The notes under the pieces are model-generated. The model had not been told where the DNA came from. It ran no database searches and worked only from the letters and a program-made list of their open reading frames with translations. The translations under genes were made by a program, and so were the position numbers. Shown one piece after another: positions 1-8,254 of a DNA stretch of 37,390 nt (its first letter is position 1; the number at the start of each line of letters is the position of its first letter). Location of the stretch: assembly GCF_014490445.1 (NCBI RefSeq), contig NZ_JACTUZ010000029.1, forward strand, positions 1 to 37,390, read 5' to 3'. The DNA is from Pseudoroseomonas ludipueritiae. GTDB taxonomy: Bacteria; Pseudomonadota; Alphaproteobacteria; Acetobacterales; Acetobacteraceae.

Positions 1-986
1 CTCCGCTTCATGTTCCGCGCCGCCGCCTGCTGGCCGCAGGCGTCGCCCTCGCGGCGGCGCCACTCGCGCGCCCGGCGCTCGCCCAGGCAGCCTGGCCCAC
101 CGGCCGCGCCATTGAGATCGTGGTCGGCTTCGCGCCGGGCGGCGGCACCGACGTGATGCTGCGCGCCCTGGCGCAGGCTTTATCCACCGAGCTGCCAGGC
201 GCGAACTTCGTCATCAACAACAAGCCTGGCGCGGGTGGCGAGACCTCCTACGTCGCGCTGCAGTCGGCGCGGCCAGACGGCTACACCATTGGCAGCATCA
301 ATACGCCGGGCTACCTGTCCGTGCCGGTGGAGCGCCGCGTCCGCTACGACCGTGCCAGGATCCGTGCCATCGCCCGCCTTGTTGATGACCCGACGGCCTT
401 CGTGGTGCACCAGGAATCGCCCATCAAGTCGCTGGCCGACCTGGTCGCCGAGGCGAAGCGCCGCCCGGGCGAGATCAGCGTCGGTACCTCCGGCGTGGGC
501 ACGGACGATCATCTGGCGTTGACGCTCTTTCAGGCAGCCACGGGCACGGAATTCATCCACACGCCCTATGCCGGGGCGGGCCAAGTCAAGAACGCCGTGC
601 TGGCCAGGCATATCGACGTGGCCGGGCTGAACCTTGGCGAGATCGGCATGCTGGGCCAGGACAAGCCCGCGCTGCGGCCGCTGGCTGGCATGGGCGAGAA
701 GCGCTGGGACATGATGCCGGACGTGCCGACCTTCCGGGAGCTGGGATACGACGTGCTGATGACCAGCGAGCGCGGTATTGGCGCGCCGCGCGGCATTCCG
801 GACGAAGTAGCCCAACAACTCCAGGAGGCCGTCGCCCGTGTGGTGGCCAAGCCGGAATGGGCGGAGAAGGCGCGGCAGCTTGAATTGCCCATGGCTTACC
901 TGCCCGGTGCGGAGTGGGAAGCGCAGATGCCTGCCCAGGAAGCCCGCTACCGCCAGATCTGGGACAAGACGCCGTGGCAGCGCTGA
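1..986 (+). CDS. Bug-family (TctC-like) periplasmic substrate-binding protein, 5' end cut
   Basis: The reading frame is open from the window edge, so the start codon lies upstream. The first visible residues form a signal peptide: RRRLLAAG, an Ala/Leu-rich core, then ALAQ as the likely cleavage site near position 86, with a Tat-like arginine cluster. The mature part carries the family hallmarks: FAPGGGTDV shortly after the first strand, NKPGAGG, PDGYT, HTPYAGAG and a late PDVPTFRELGYD. Bug proteins bind small carboxylates or similar organic acids for tripartite tricarboxylate transporters and are often orphan receptors; no TctA or TctB gene is visible here. The stop at 984-986 lies 12 bases before a broken amidohydrolase, and a 2-hydroxyacid dehydrogenase follows, which suggests organic-acid catabolism. 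The ligand cannot be read from the sequence. Confidence 0.9.
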   Translation, partial: PLHVPRRRLLAAGVALAAAPLARPALAQAAWPTGRAIEIVVGFAPGGGTDVMLRALAQALSTELPGANFVINNKPGAGGETSYVALQSARPDGYTIGSINTPGYLSVPVERRVRYDRARIRAIARLVDDPTAFVVHQESPIKSLADLVAEAKRRPGEISVGTSGVGTDDHLALTLFQAATGTEFIHTPYAGAGQVKNAVLARHIDVAGLNLGEIGMLGQDKPALRPLAGMGEKRWDMMPDVPTFRELGYDVLMTSERGIGAPRGIPDEVAQQLQEAVARVVAKPEWAEKARQLELPMAYLPGAEWEAQMPAQEARYRQIWDKTPWQR

Positions 987-998
987 TGCCCGGCCGTC

Positions 999-1156
999 GT
1001 GCCGCGCTGCATGTTCGAGAGCAACTTCCCCGTCGCCAAGGGCAGCTACGGCTATGTGGTGCTGTGGGACGCCTTCAAGCGGCTAGCTGCTGGCGCCTCG
1101 GCTGACGAGAAGATGGCCCTTTCAGCGGAACGGCCACACGGGCCTACCGCCTGTAG
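999..1156 (+). pseudogene. C-terminal remnant of an amidohydrolase-2 family enzyme, frameshifted
   Basis: The first frame encodes RCMFESNFPVAKGSYGY followed by WDAFKRLAAGASADEK, the characteristic C-terminal end of TIM-barrel amidohydrolases of the ACMSD-like (amidohydrolase 2) family. After Ala-Leu near 1120 the frame is lost. Reading on one base back gives SGTATRAYRL and a TAG at 1154-1156, the ending expected for the family, so one base is missing. Nothing of the N-terminal roughly 230 residues remains: the preceding sequence runs straight into the stop of the Bug receptor gene. This is a deletion scar plus a frameshift, not a functional gene. Confidence 0.75.
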
Positions 1157-1170
1157 CCAGGAAGCAATTC

Positions 1171-2475
1171 ATGATGCCAGACGTGAAACGGCGTGACGTT
1201 GGGGCACCCGATGTGGCCGTGGGAATGCGCGAGGCGGCAGGCGCCCGGCCGGACCTTGCCAAGCCGCTGGTCCGCCAGGTGCCGCGCAGGATGCGGCATA
1301 TCCTGAGCCTCGACGATCTTGAAAAGGCGGCACGCCGTCACCTGCCGCGGCCGATCTTTGGGTATGTCTCCGGCGCGGCGGAGGACAACCTCTCGCGCGC
1401 CGACAACCGGCAGGTCTTTTCGGAATATCGCTTCATCACGCGCGTCCTGCGGAACGTCTCGGCACGCAGCCAGGCGACAGATTTGCTCGGCCGCACCTAC
1501 GCCATGCCGTTCGGCATCGCGCCAATGGGCATCAGCGCGCTGATCGCCTACCGGGGCGATCTCGTGCTCGCGCGCGCGGCACGGCAACTCGGCATTCCGA
1601 TGATCATGAGCGGCTCCTCGCTGATCCGGCTGGAGGAGGTGTTCGAGGCCAATCCGGACATGTGGTTCCAGGCCTATCTGCCCGGCGAGCCGGACAAGAT
1701 TGCGGCGCTGGTGGACCGTGTGGCGAAGGCAGGTGTCGAGACCCTGGTGCTCACCGTTGACACCGCTGTCCTGGCTAACCGCGAGAACAATATCCGTAGT
1801 GGCTTCTCCACGCCTCTCAAGCCCAGCCCGCGCCTGGCCTGGGACGGATTGCTGCGCCTGGACTGGACAATCAACACCTTCCTGCGAACGCTATGGCGGC
1901 ACGGGATGCCGCATTTCGAGAACTCCTACGCCACGCGCGGCGCGCCCATCATGTCCGGCGCCGTCATGCGCGACTTCGGGCGCAAGGACCATCTGGACTG
2001 GGGGCATCTCGGCCAGATCCGGCGGCAGTGGAAAGGGCGCCTGATCGTCAAAGGCATTCTGCATCCCGAAGATGCGCGGCTGGCGCGCGAAGCAGGTGCG
2101 GACGGCATCATCCTGTCCAACCATGGCGGCCGTCAGCTCGATGGCGCCGTGTCGCCCCTGCGCACACTACCCGCGGCGGTGGAAGCTGCGCGCGGCATTC
2201 CGGTGATGATGGACTGCGGCATCCGGCGCGGCACGGATGTGCTCAAGGCCATGGCGCTGGGTGCCGCCTTCGTTTTCGTCGGCCGCCCCTTCGTCTACGC
2301 CGCCGCGCTGGCCGGGGAGCAAGGTGTTCTGCACGCAGCCAATCTTCTCGGCGCGGAGGTCATGCGGGACCTGGGGCTGCTTGGCGTCTCCTCGCCGTCT
2401 GAGATCGCGGAGGATCTTCTGGTCCGCCTCGACGCCAGTTCCCGGAACCAAGGTGTGCCGGTCAGCATACCATAG
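1171..2475 (+). CDS. FMN-dependent alpha-hydroxy-acid dehydrogenase/oxidase (LldD-like)
   Basis: A 434-residue member of the FMN-dependent 2-hydroxyacid oxidoreductases (L-lactate dehydrogenase, glycolate oxidase, mandelate dehydrogenase). The substrate and FMN residues are readable: Tyr65 in FGYVSGAAED, WFQAYL at 165-170, Lys294 in LIVKGIL, the catalytic His318 with Arg321 in SNHGGRQLD, and the phosphate-binding segment IRRGTDV near 351-357. It oxidises a 2-hydroxyacid to the 2-oxoacid; the exact acid is not determined. The ATG at 1171 is preceded by AGGAAG at good spacing. An internal ATG at 1291 (MRHILSLDD) matches the usual family start but has no convincing ribosome site, so the first 40 residues may be an extension. 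The flanking Bug receptor and amidohydrolase remnant suggest a former uptake and degradation cluster. Confidence 0.9.
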   Translation: MMPDVKRRDVGAPDVAVGMREAAGARPDLAKPLVRQVPRRMRHILSLDDLEKAARRHLPRPIFGYVSGAAEDNLSRADNRQVFSEYRFITRVLRNVSARSQATDLLGRTYAMPFGIAPMGISALIAYRGDLVLARAARQLGIPMIMSGSSLIRLEEVFEANPDMWFQAYLPGEPDKIAALVDRVAKAGVETLVLTVDTAVLANRENNIRSGFSTPLKPSPRLAWDGLLRLDWTINTFLRTLWRHGMPHFENSYATRGAPIMSGAVMRDFGRKDHLDWGHLGQIRRQWKGRLIVKGILHPEDARLAREAGADGIILSNHGGRQLDGAVSPLRTLPAAVEAARGIPVMMDCGIRRGTDVLKAMALGAAFVFVGRPFVYAAALAGEQGVLHAANLLGAEVMRDLGLLGVSSPSEIAEDLLVRLDASSRNQGVPVSIP

Positions 2476-2558
2476 GTCCGGAGACACGGCTGCACTGTTC
2501 AGCCACACCACCAGACAAGCCTGTTGCCAAGCCCGACGCATTCGGGGACGCCTCGGGG

Positions 2559-2862
2559 GTGGTTGAGAACCGCACCGGGACGGCGACAGCCGCGCATGCG
2601 GAGCCAGATGGCTACACGCTCGGCACCATTGCCGTGAACAACCTCTCCATCAGCCAGTTCCTCTACCGCGACCTATCCAAGCCGACGTCCCTCGGCTGGA
2701 AGGCGCCGCTGGCGGTCGTGCCGACCAACCATGTTCCGGCGAAGGCCATGGCGGAACTCATGGCCTGGACGGAACAGCGGCAGGGCGACAAGCCAGCGCG
2801 CTGGCGGTGACCTGGGCCGAGCGATCGCCGGATCTGCCGGATGTGTCCAGCCGGTGGGCTTC
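2559..2862 (+). pseudogene. Decayed Bug-family receptor fragment
   Basis: The frame from 2559 gives VENRTG, then EPDGYTLGTIAVNNLSISQF and AMAELMAWTEQRQGDK, which is recognisably the first third of a Bug-family receptor (compare VENRPG and PDGYTLG in intact members). There is no signal peptide and no plausible start. In another frame from about 2797 the sequence reads ALAVTWAERSPDLPDV, which corresponds to the late LAVTSAERSPxLPDVPT segment of the same family. The middle of the gene has therefore been deleted and the frame shifted. The residues after 2862 up to the TAG near 2935 are not recognisable. Confidence 0.7.
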
Positions 2863-2942
2863 CAAGGCGGCACTCTGGTCCATGCCGGGCCACCGGCCGG
2901 GGCTGCGCTGCGTCGCGCCGCTTCTCAGCTAGCTTGACATCC

Positions 2943-3361
2943 TCAGCGACCGACCGGGGGGCGTTCATCCCGACGCGCACTGCTATTCGCTTGGTCCATC
3001 AGGATTGCGCTTGCGACGAGGTCGAAGAGGTGCTCGGCACGAGGCGCGAGCGAGGGTTGGTCTCCAACCCAGGCCAGTGCTCCTATCAAGGCGAACAGGT
3101 CTGCCCCATCCATGTCGTTCCGCGCCATCCCTTCTTCCTGGGCGCGGGCAAGCAACCGCGCTCCGGCCGCCTTCATCGCCACGCAGGAGGCATGGAGGGC
3201 GGAATCCGGGTCAGCGATCGCGGCCGCCATCGAGGCCACGACCCCGCGGTAGTCGCGCGTCACCTTGAGGACGTGCCGTACCCACGACACAAGGGCGCCA
3301 TCGGGACGCGCTGACATTGCGAGCTCGCGCGCCTCGCTTGCCAGCGCGTCGAAGCTTTCGG
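2943..3361 (-). pseudogene. TetR-family regulator, C-terminal ligand domain only
   Basis: Minus-strand translation gives SFDALASEARELAMSARP, then SWVRHVLKVTRDYRGVVASM, a DPDSALHASCVAMKAAGARL helix and GADLFALIGALAWVGDQP, ending with a typical amphipathic helix. This is the C-terminal ligand-binding domain of an SbtR-like TetR/AcrR regulator. The DNA-binding helix-turn-helix (about 60 residues) is missing. The open frame continues to 3455 only because it is antisense to the neighbouring dehydrogenase fragment. Homology stops at about 3355-3361, exactly where homology to the plus-strand dehydrogenase begins, so a deletion junction lies there. Confidence 0.75.
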
Positions 3362-3810
3362 TGCAGCTGGCCAAGTGGAAGGGAGCGCGCGTCATCGCCG
3401 TGGCGTCGGGCAAGCACGAGGCGTTTTTGCGCGGCCTCGGCGTCGACGAGTTCATCGCCTATACCAGGACCGCTCCGGAGGATGCCGTGCGCGACCTTGA
3501 CCTGGTTCTCGACACTCTCGGCGGCCCCACCAGCGGCCGGTTCCTGCGCACGCTCAAGCGTGGTGGCGCCCTGTTCCCGGTGTTCCTGGGCTTCTCCGAC
3601 GCCACTGAGGCCGCCGAGCGGGATGTAACGGTCTCAATAACGCAGGTGCGCTCAAACGGCGCCCAGCTCGCGCGGCTGGCGGCATTGCTGGATGCAGGCA
3701 CGGTTCGTGTCGCTATCGACAGCGCCTTTCCGCTCGCAGAGGCCCGCAAGGCGCATGAACGGGCCGCCCGAGGACACATCCAGGGGAAAATCGTCCTCAC
3801 AGTCGCCTGA
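3355..3810 (+). pseudogene. Zinc-type medium-chain dehydrogenase/quinone reductase, C-terminal half only
   Basis: From the junction near 3355 the plus strand encodes VQLAKWKGARVIAVASGKHE, then LGVDEFIAYT, LDLVLDTLGGPTSGRFLRTL, KRGGALFPV and a final ARGHIQGKIVLTV. This is the NADPH-binding Rossmann half and C-terminus of an MDR-family NADP-dependent oxidoreductase. The N-terminal GroES-like domain and the GxGGVG dinucleotide loop are absent. The only upstream starts lie inside the antisense TetR remnant, so no functional enzyme is expected. The geometry matches an ancestral divergent TetR/MDR pair whose facing 5' ends were removed by a single deletion. Confidence 0.78.
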
Positions 3811-3903
3811 AACCCGGGCCCGGACAACATGCCGCCTCGGGTGCGTGGCCAGCCGCCTGCGCAGATCGCCATACCTTCCGTGCTCAGCGCGGCTACCAGT
3901 TAA

Positions 3904-4140
3904 AACGCGGAAGATGGACGCAGCAGGGACTGCAATAATGCCCTGCGCCCGCTTGCCGCAATTCAATCCGAGGAGGCAGTGCGAGTGCTGCTACAACGCG
4001 GCGTGTGCATAGCGGCTCGAAACCGCTGGCAGCAGACGGCGCTCGAACTCGCGCCAGCGGACGATCTTCACGCAATTGCCCGGCAGGTCGCAGCAAGAGC
4101 CGGAGCTAGCGATTCTCTACAGCTGACTTGCGCTGGCTGA
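3904..4140 (+). pseudogene. Ankyrin-repeat-like fragment
   Basis: Between a TAA at 3901 and a TGA at 4138 one frame reads EEAVRVLLQRGVCIAARNRW, then QQTALELAPADDLHAIARQV. The spacing of VRxLLxRG, ARNRWxQTALxLA and the following helix matches one ankyrin repeat (compare VRLLLERGADVNARNxxGxTALxLA). There is no start codon and the earlier residues are degenerate. I read it as the tail of a lost ankyrin-repeat protein; a chance match is possible. The rest of the gap between the dehydrogenase remnant and the LysR gene shows nothing recognisable. Confidence 0.4.
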
Positions 4141-4147
4141 GTTCCGT

Positions 4148-5053
4148 CTACCAGTTCTTCGCTTCGGTTCCGATAACCTCGACGCACCAGTCTATGAACG
4201 CGCGGACAGCTGGTGAGAGATGGCGGCTCTGCGGATACAGAAGCGACAGGGGCACCGCCGGGGCTTCCAGCTCGGGCAGTATCCGCACCAGCCGGCCTTC
4301 GGCGAGCTGACGGCGAACCATGTAGCTGGCCGCCCGGATCAGGCCCAGACCGGCAACACCTGCGGCGACATACCCGTCGGTATCGTTCACCGTCACACGC
4401 GTCTTCATCGATACAGGATGCAGCTGATCTCCGTCCTGGAACGCCCAACTCGTCGGCCGCCCCGTGCGGCTGTCGGCGTAGCCCACCGCGAGGTGATCGC
4501 GAAGCGCTGCGATTCCGAGAGGTTCGCCATGTCGCTCCAGATAGGCAGGCGACGCGCATACGTACCAATGGAAAGCCCCAAGGCGGCGTAGAACCAGGCT
4601 GGAAGGCTGGGGCTCTCCCGCCCGGATGACGCAGTCGATCCCCTGCTGCACCAAGTCAACAACCGCGTCGCCGAGCTGAAGGTCGATCCCGATTCCGGGG
4701 AAGCGGGCGGTGAAATGGGAAAGCGCGGGGATAATGAAGTAGCGGGCCAGCGACGGGGGCATGCCGGCCCGTACCGTGCCCCGTACCGCGCCCGTACCCT
4801 TTCCCACCGCCCCTTCGGCAGCCTCCACCTCGCGCAGGATCGCCTTGCTGCTGTCGTAGTAGCGCAATCCTGCATCGGTGATGCTCACTGCCCGGGTTGT
4901 CCTGTTGAGCAGTTGGACCCCGAGATGCGCTTCAAGATCCTTGATCGTCTTGGTCACAGTGGACGGAAGCACGCCGAGCGTCTCCGCAGCACGCTTGAAG
5001 CCCCCCGCCTCCACCACCCGCGTGAAGGTCTCCATCGCCTGAAGCCGGTCCAT
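4148..5053 (-). CDS. LysR-family transcriptional regulator
   Basis: A typical LysR protein of 301 residues from the ATG at 5053. The winged helix-turn-helix occupies residues 1-60 (MDRLQAMETFTRVVEAGGF, AAETLGVLPSTVTKTIKDLE, LGVQLLNRTTR), followed by the usual linker and a periplasmic-binding-like effector domain. It belongs to the group that begins MDRLxAMxxF. A TTG three codons upstream is possible, but GAGG lies 10 bases before the ATG, which fits the ATG better. It is transcribed divergently from the NTF2-like/aldehyde dehydrogenase/NmrA genes, and a T-N11-A palindrome sits between them, so it probably activates or represses that set in response to an aromatic or aldehyde metabolite. The inducer is unknown. 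Confidence 0.92.
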   Translation of the reverse strand: MDRLQAMETFTRVVEAGGFKRAAETLGVLPSTVTKTIKDLEAHLGVQLLNRTTRAVSITDAGLRYYDSSKAILREVEAAEGAVGKGTGAVRGTVRAGMPPSLARYFIIPALSHFTARFPGIGIDLQLGDAVVDLVQQGIDCVIRAGEPQPSSLVLRRLGAFHWYVCASPAYLERHGEPLGIAALRDHLAVGYADSRTGRPTSWAFQDGDQLHPVSMKTRVTVNDTDGYVAAGVAGLGLIRAASYMVRRQLAEGRLVRILPELEAPAVPLSLLYPQSRHLSPAVRAFIDWCVEVIGTEAKNW

Positions 5054-5130
5054 CCAAAGCAATCCTCAAGTTTAGCGGGCGTAGGTCACCGGTGCGTCTG
5101 GCCACATACAACGCCGCCGTCTCCACCCAT

Positions 5131-5151
5131 TTATTCACTTTCTGCGAATAA
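5131..5151. promoter_or_regulatory. LysR-type operator (T-N11-A inverted repeat)
   Basis: The perfect inverted repeat TTATTC-N9-GAATAA contains the T-N11-A core that LysR-type regulators recognise. It lies 78 bases upstream of the LysR start and 104 bases upstream of the first divergent gene, the usual position for a shared recognition site. Its AT-richness stands out against the GC-rich surroundings. Confidence 0.6.
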
Positions 5152-5254
5152 TGAAGTCAAGCCGGTTCGCCTTATCCCGATGGACTTTCCCGCCAGATAG
5201 GCACCGAGACAGGCGCACCTTCAGCCGTCTGTCTGCAGACACGGAGTAGCAAGG

Positions 5255-5728
5255 ATGCAGCAAGCACCGAGCAAGGCCGCCCCCGAAGACGAGGACGTCC
5301 GGGCTCTGAATGATCTGGCGCGCGAGTGGGTGGAGATCGGTTGGCGTCATACGTCGCAGGAGCCGTTCGACTTTCGAGGCCGCCTCGCCCGTTTCTACGA
5401 CTGGTCGTCCGAAGACACGCAGTTCTTCGATGACTTCGATACGAAGCGGCGCGTCAACACAGACGTAGCCCAATATGCGGCAATCTGGGACGAACGCATC
5501 CCTTCGATGCAGTGCCTGACCAATGTCACCGTCGACGAACCGCGCACCTTGGTGTCAGGCGACCTCGCGGTCATGAGCGTCCAGTTCGTCACCTCCTACA
5601 CGACCGCGGACGGTGTTGCCGATCAGGCGCTAACGCTCTCGAGCCTCGTCTGGCGGCGCTCACCGGATGGCTGGCGCATCATCCGCGAACACGGGAGCGG
5701 GCTCGCGGCCCATGCGCCATCGCGCTGA
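5255..5728 (+). CDS. NTF2-like/SnoaL-fold protein (DUF4440-like)
   Basis: A 157-residue single-domain protein of the nuclear-transport-factor-2-like superfamily: an N-terminal helix (ALNDLAREWVEIGW), a cone with FYDWSSEDTQFFDDFDT, then a curved sheet carrying VTVDEPRTLVSGDLAVMSVQF and a closing LVWRRSPDGWRIIREHGS. The last motif is the standard end of DUF4440/SgcJ-type proteins. No signal peptide is visible, so it is probably cytoplasmic. Members act as small isomerases, dehydratases or binding proteins, and no specific reaction can be assigned. It is the first gene after the LysR operator, 57 bases before the aldehyde dehydrogenase, and is likely co-transcribed with it. GGAG lies about 10 bases before the ATG. 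Confidence 0.82.
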   Translation: MQQAPSKAAPEDEDVRALNDLAREWVEIGWRHTSQEPFDFRGRLARFYDWSSEDTQFFDDFDTKRRVNTDVAQYAAIWDERIPSMQCLTNVTVDEPRTLVSGDLAVMSVQFVTSYTTADGVADQALTLSSLVWRRSPDGWRIIREHGSGLAAHAPSR

Positions 5729-5785
5729 ACCCCGGATTCTTCCGACGACGCCGGCCTTCCCATTCTCTCACTGGGAGTACTGAGA

Positions 5786-7192
5786 ATGCAGTATGAGACA
5801 AGGCTTACGATCAATGGAGCGCTTATCGACGGCGCTCGCGCACTTGAGGTAGTCGACCCCGCCACCGGCAAGGTCTTCGCAACTGTTGCATGCGCCTCGC
5901 AGCAGCAGGCCGAGGCAGCGGTCCAGGCGGCAAAGAACGCTCAGCCAGGCTGGGAGGCACTGAGCTGGCGTACCCGGGCCGACATGCTGAAGGCGATCGC
6001 CGACCGCATCGAAGCTCGGCGCAGCGACTTCGCCGACGCCATGGTTGCCGAGCAGGGCAAGCCCCACCGTGAGGCGGCCGCCGAGGCGGCCTATGCGATC
6101 GCGTTCATCCGCCACTTCGCCAGCCTGAACTTGCCAGAACGGCTGCTCTCAGTCCCGGGCAGCGGCAGGGTGGAGCTGCGGCACCGGGCTCTGGGAGTGG
6201 TCCTAGGAATCAGTCCCTGGAACTTCCCGCTGCTGATCCCGGCCGCCAAGATCGCACCCGCGCTGCTCGCCGGCAATACGATGGTGATGAAGCCGGCGCC
6301 AACAACGCCGATCATGACGCTCATGCTCGGTGAGATCGCCGCGTCCGTCCTTCCGCCTGGCGTCCTCAACGTCATCACGGACCAGAACGACCTCGGCGGC
6401 CTGCTCACCTCGCATCCCGATATCGCCAAGGTGACCTTCACCGGCTCAACCGCGACCGGCCGAAAGATCATGGCGAGCGCGGCCCCGACGCTGAAGCGCC
6501 TGACGCTGGAACTCGGCGGCAACGACGCTGCGATCGTCCTTGGCGATGTGGACGTACAACAAACGGCGGAACGCATTTTCGCCGCCGCCTTCTTCAATGG
6601 CGGGCAGGCCTGCCTCGCGATCAAGCGCGTCTATGTCGCTGATGCCATTTACGACGAGTTCTGCGAGGCGCTGGCCCGCCTCGCGCGCGAGGCGATCGTC
6701 GGCCCTGGCAGCAGTCCGGAGGCCCGCATTGGTCCGATGCAGAACCGGCAGCAGTTCGAGAAGGCGCGGCACTACCTTGAGGTCGCGCGCAGGGACGGTC
6801 ACATCATCGCGGGAGGCAGTATCCACCCGGGCGACGGCTACTTCGTCGCCCCCACGGTAGTGCGTGACATCGATGACTCCAGTGAGCTCGTGAGCCAGGA
6901 GCAGTTCTCGCCGATCCTGCCGGTCATCCGGGTGACGGACGGCGAGGATGCGCTCGCCCGGACGAATGCCAGCGACTTCGGCCTTGGCGGGTCGGTGTGG
7001 TCCGGCGACGCCGCCCGCGCGAGGGCTTTGGCGGGCCGGATGCAGTCAGGGACAGTCTGGGTGAACCAGCACCTGAACTTCGGCCCGGAGGTGCCGCTCG
7101 TGGGTGCCAAGCAGTCAGGCATCGGGGTCGAGTGGACAGATCTTGGCCTCGCCGAATTCTGCCAGATCCAGGTCATCAACGAAGCCGCCTGA
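5786..7192 (+). CDS. NAD(P)-dependent aldehyde dehydrogenase
   Basis: A 468-residue enzyme of the aldehyde dehydrogenase superfamily that oxidises an aldehyde to its carboxylic acid. The essential residues are present: PWNF with Asn146, Lys169 in VMKPAP, the cofactor turn FTGSTATG at 218-225, the general base Glu242 in LELGG, and the nucleophile Cys276 in GGQAC. The length is normal for succinate-semialdehyde/betaine-aldehyde-like members, but the substrate cannot be read. GGGAG precedes the ATG by 8-9 bases. It sits between the NTF2-like gene and an NmrA-type reductase, and the three genes run in one direction with gaps of 51-57 bases. That implies a short operon for processing an aldehyde or aromatic alcohol under the divergent LysR regulator. 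Confidence 0.93.
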   Translation: MQYETRLTINGALIDGARALEVVDPATGKVFATVACASQQQAEAAVQAAKNAQPGWEALSWRTRADMLKAIADRIEARRSDFADAMVAEQGKPHREAAAEAAYAIAFIRHFASLNLPERLLSVPGSGRVELRHRALGVVLGISPWNFPLLIPAAKIAPALLAGNTMVMKPAPTTPIMTLMLGEIAASVLPPGVLNVITDQNDLGGLLTSHPDIAKVTFTGSTATGRKIMASAAPTLKRLTLELGGNDAAIVLGDVDVQQTAERIFAAAFFNGGQACLAIKRVYVADAIYDEFCEALARLAREAIVGPGSSPEARIGPMQNRQQFEKARHYLEVARRDGHIIAGGSIHPGDGYFVAPTVVRDIDDSSELVSQEQFSPILPVIRVTDGEDALARTNASDFGLGGSVWSGDAARARALAGRMQSGTVWVNQHLNFGPEVPLVGAKQSGIGVEWTDLGLAEFCQIQVINEAA

Positions 7193-7243
7193 CGGATTCC
7201 CCGCAAGGGCATCCGGCCGGATGAAATAGACAAAGAAACACAT

Positions 7244-8170
7244 ATGAACGGCACAAACGTAGATCTGAGGGATATGCTGGTGCTCGGTGCTGGGCAGCTC
7301 GGGATGGCTGTTCTACGGGCCCTCGCACCGCGACTGCGGGCGGCGAAGATGCCGCTCACCGTTCTCGTTGCACCAGGAATGCTGGACAAGCCCTCTCAGC
7401 AGGATGTGGCGACCGTGGCGGAGCTGCGCCAACTGGGCGTGGAGATACTCGGCATCGATCTCAATTCTGACGAGAGGGCCTTGACCGATGTGTTCCGACG
7501 CTTCCGGACAGTGGTGAACTGCACCGGCTTCGTTGCGGGTCCGGGAACCCAGATGAGGATCACGCGGGCGGTTCTTGCGGCGGACGTCGAGCGATACTTC
7601 CCATGGCAGTTCGGTGTCGATTACGACATCGTCGGACGTGGCAGCGGGCAGCCTGTCTTCGATGAACAATATGAAGTTCGGGAGCTGCTCCGTAGCCAGA
7701 GCGATACCGAATGGGTGATCGTCTCGACGGGAATGTTCACCAGCTTCCTGTTCGAGCCGGCATTCGATGTGGTCAACCTCGACCGCGGGACCATCCATGG
7801 GCTCGGCAGCTGGGATACGAAGGTTACGGTGACGACGCCTGAAGATGTCGGGAAGCTCACTACCGAAATCCTGTTGGCCGAACCACGGATCGCCAATCGG
7901 GTCGTCTATGTTGCTGGGGACACGATCTCCTACGGGAGGCTTGCGGAGGTGGTTGAGCGGGTCACCGGCCGCGCATTCCAGAAGGCGGAATGGACTCTCG
8001 ACAAGCTGCGCGCGGATCTCGCCGCCAAGCCCGGCGACCTGATGGCCCGCTATCGCGCTGCGTTTGCTTTGGGCGACGGCATGTGGTGGGAAAAGTCTAA
8101 CACCTACAACGAACGTGAAGGTCTCAAGACATTAAATGTCGAGGAATATCTGCGCGCGCGATTAAGCTGA
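7244..8170 (+). CDS. NmrA-like/aromatic alcohol reductase, atypical SDR
   Basis: A 308-residue atypical short-chain dehydrogenase of the NmrA/isoflavone-reductase group. The NADPH-binding loop GAGQLG lies at residues 15-20 after the first strand. PWQFGVDYDIVG and the later WVIVSTGMFTSFLFEP match the aromatic alcohol reductase/phenylcoumaran benzylic ether reductase-like branch. The C-terminal part has the small substrate domain with ARYRAAFALGDGMWW. Family members are either reductases or redox sensors without activity. The operon with an aldehyde dehydrogenase favours an enzyme, but this is inference. The ribosome site is weak (AAAGAAA before the ATG), consistent with expression from the upstream genes. 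Confidence 0.83.
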   Translation: MNGTNVDLRDMLVLGAGQLGMAVLRALAPRLRAAKMPLTVLVAPGMLDKPSQQDVATVAELRQLGVEILGIDLNSDERALTDVFRRFRTVVNCTGFVAGPGTQMRITRAVLAADVERYFPWQFGVDYDIVGRGSGQPVFDEQYEVRELLRSQSDTEWVIVSTGMFTSFLFEPAFDVVNLDRGTIHGLGSWDTKVTVTTPEDVGKLTTEILLAEPRIANRVVYVAGDTISYGRLAEVVERVTGRAFQKAEWTLDKLRADLAAKPGDLMARYRAAFALGDGMWWEKSNTYNEREGLKTLNVEEYLRARLS

Positions 8171-8254
8171 TCCACGCAGCCAGGCTCATGACCCATCAAT
8201 GAGCCTCTTGCGGCTTGATGTTGCGGTGATGCCATGGCGGCCAGAGGTGCTGCC

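Noticed and set aside
3362-3455. N-terminal extension of the TetR remnant open frame
   Set aside because: This part is antisense to the dehydrogenase fragment and lacks a helix-turn-helix.
5054-5062. TTG start for the first LysR gene
   Set aside because: GAGG is only two bases away from the TTG, while the spacing to the ATG at 5053 is acceptable.
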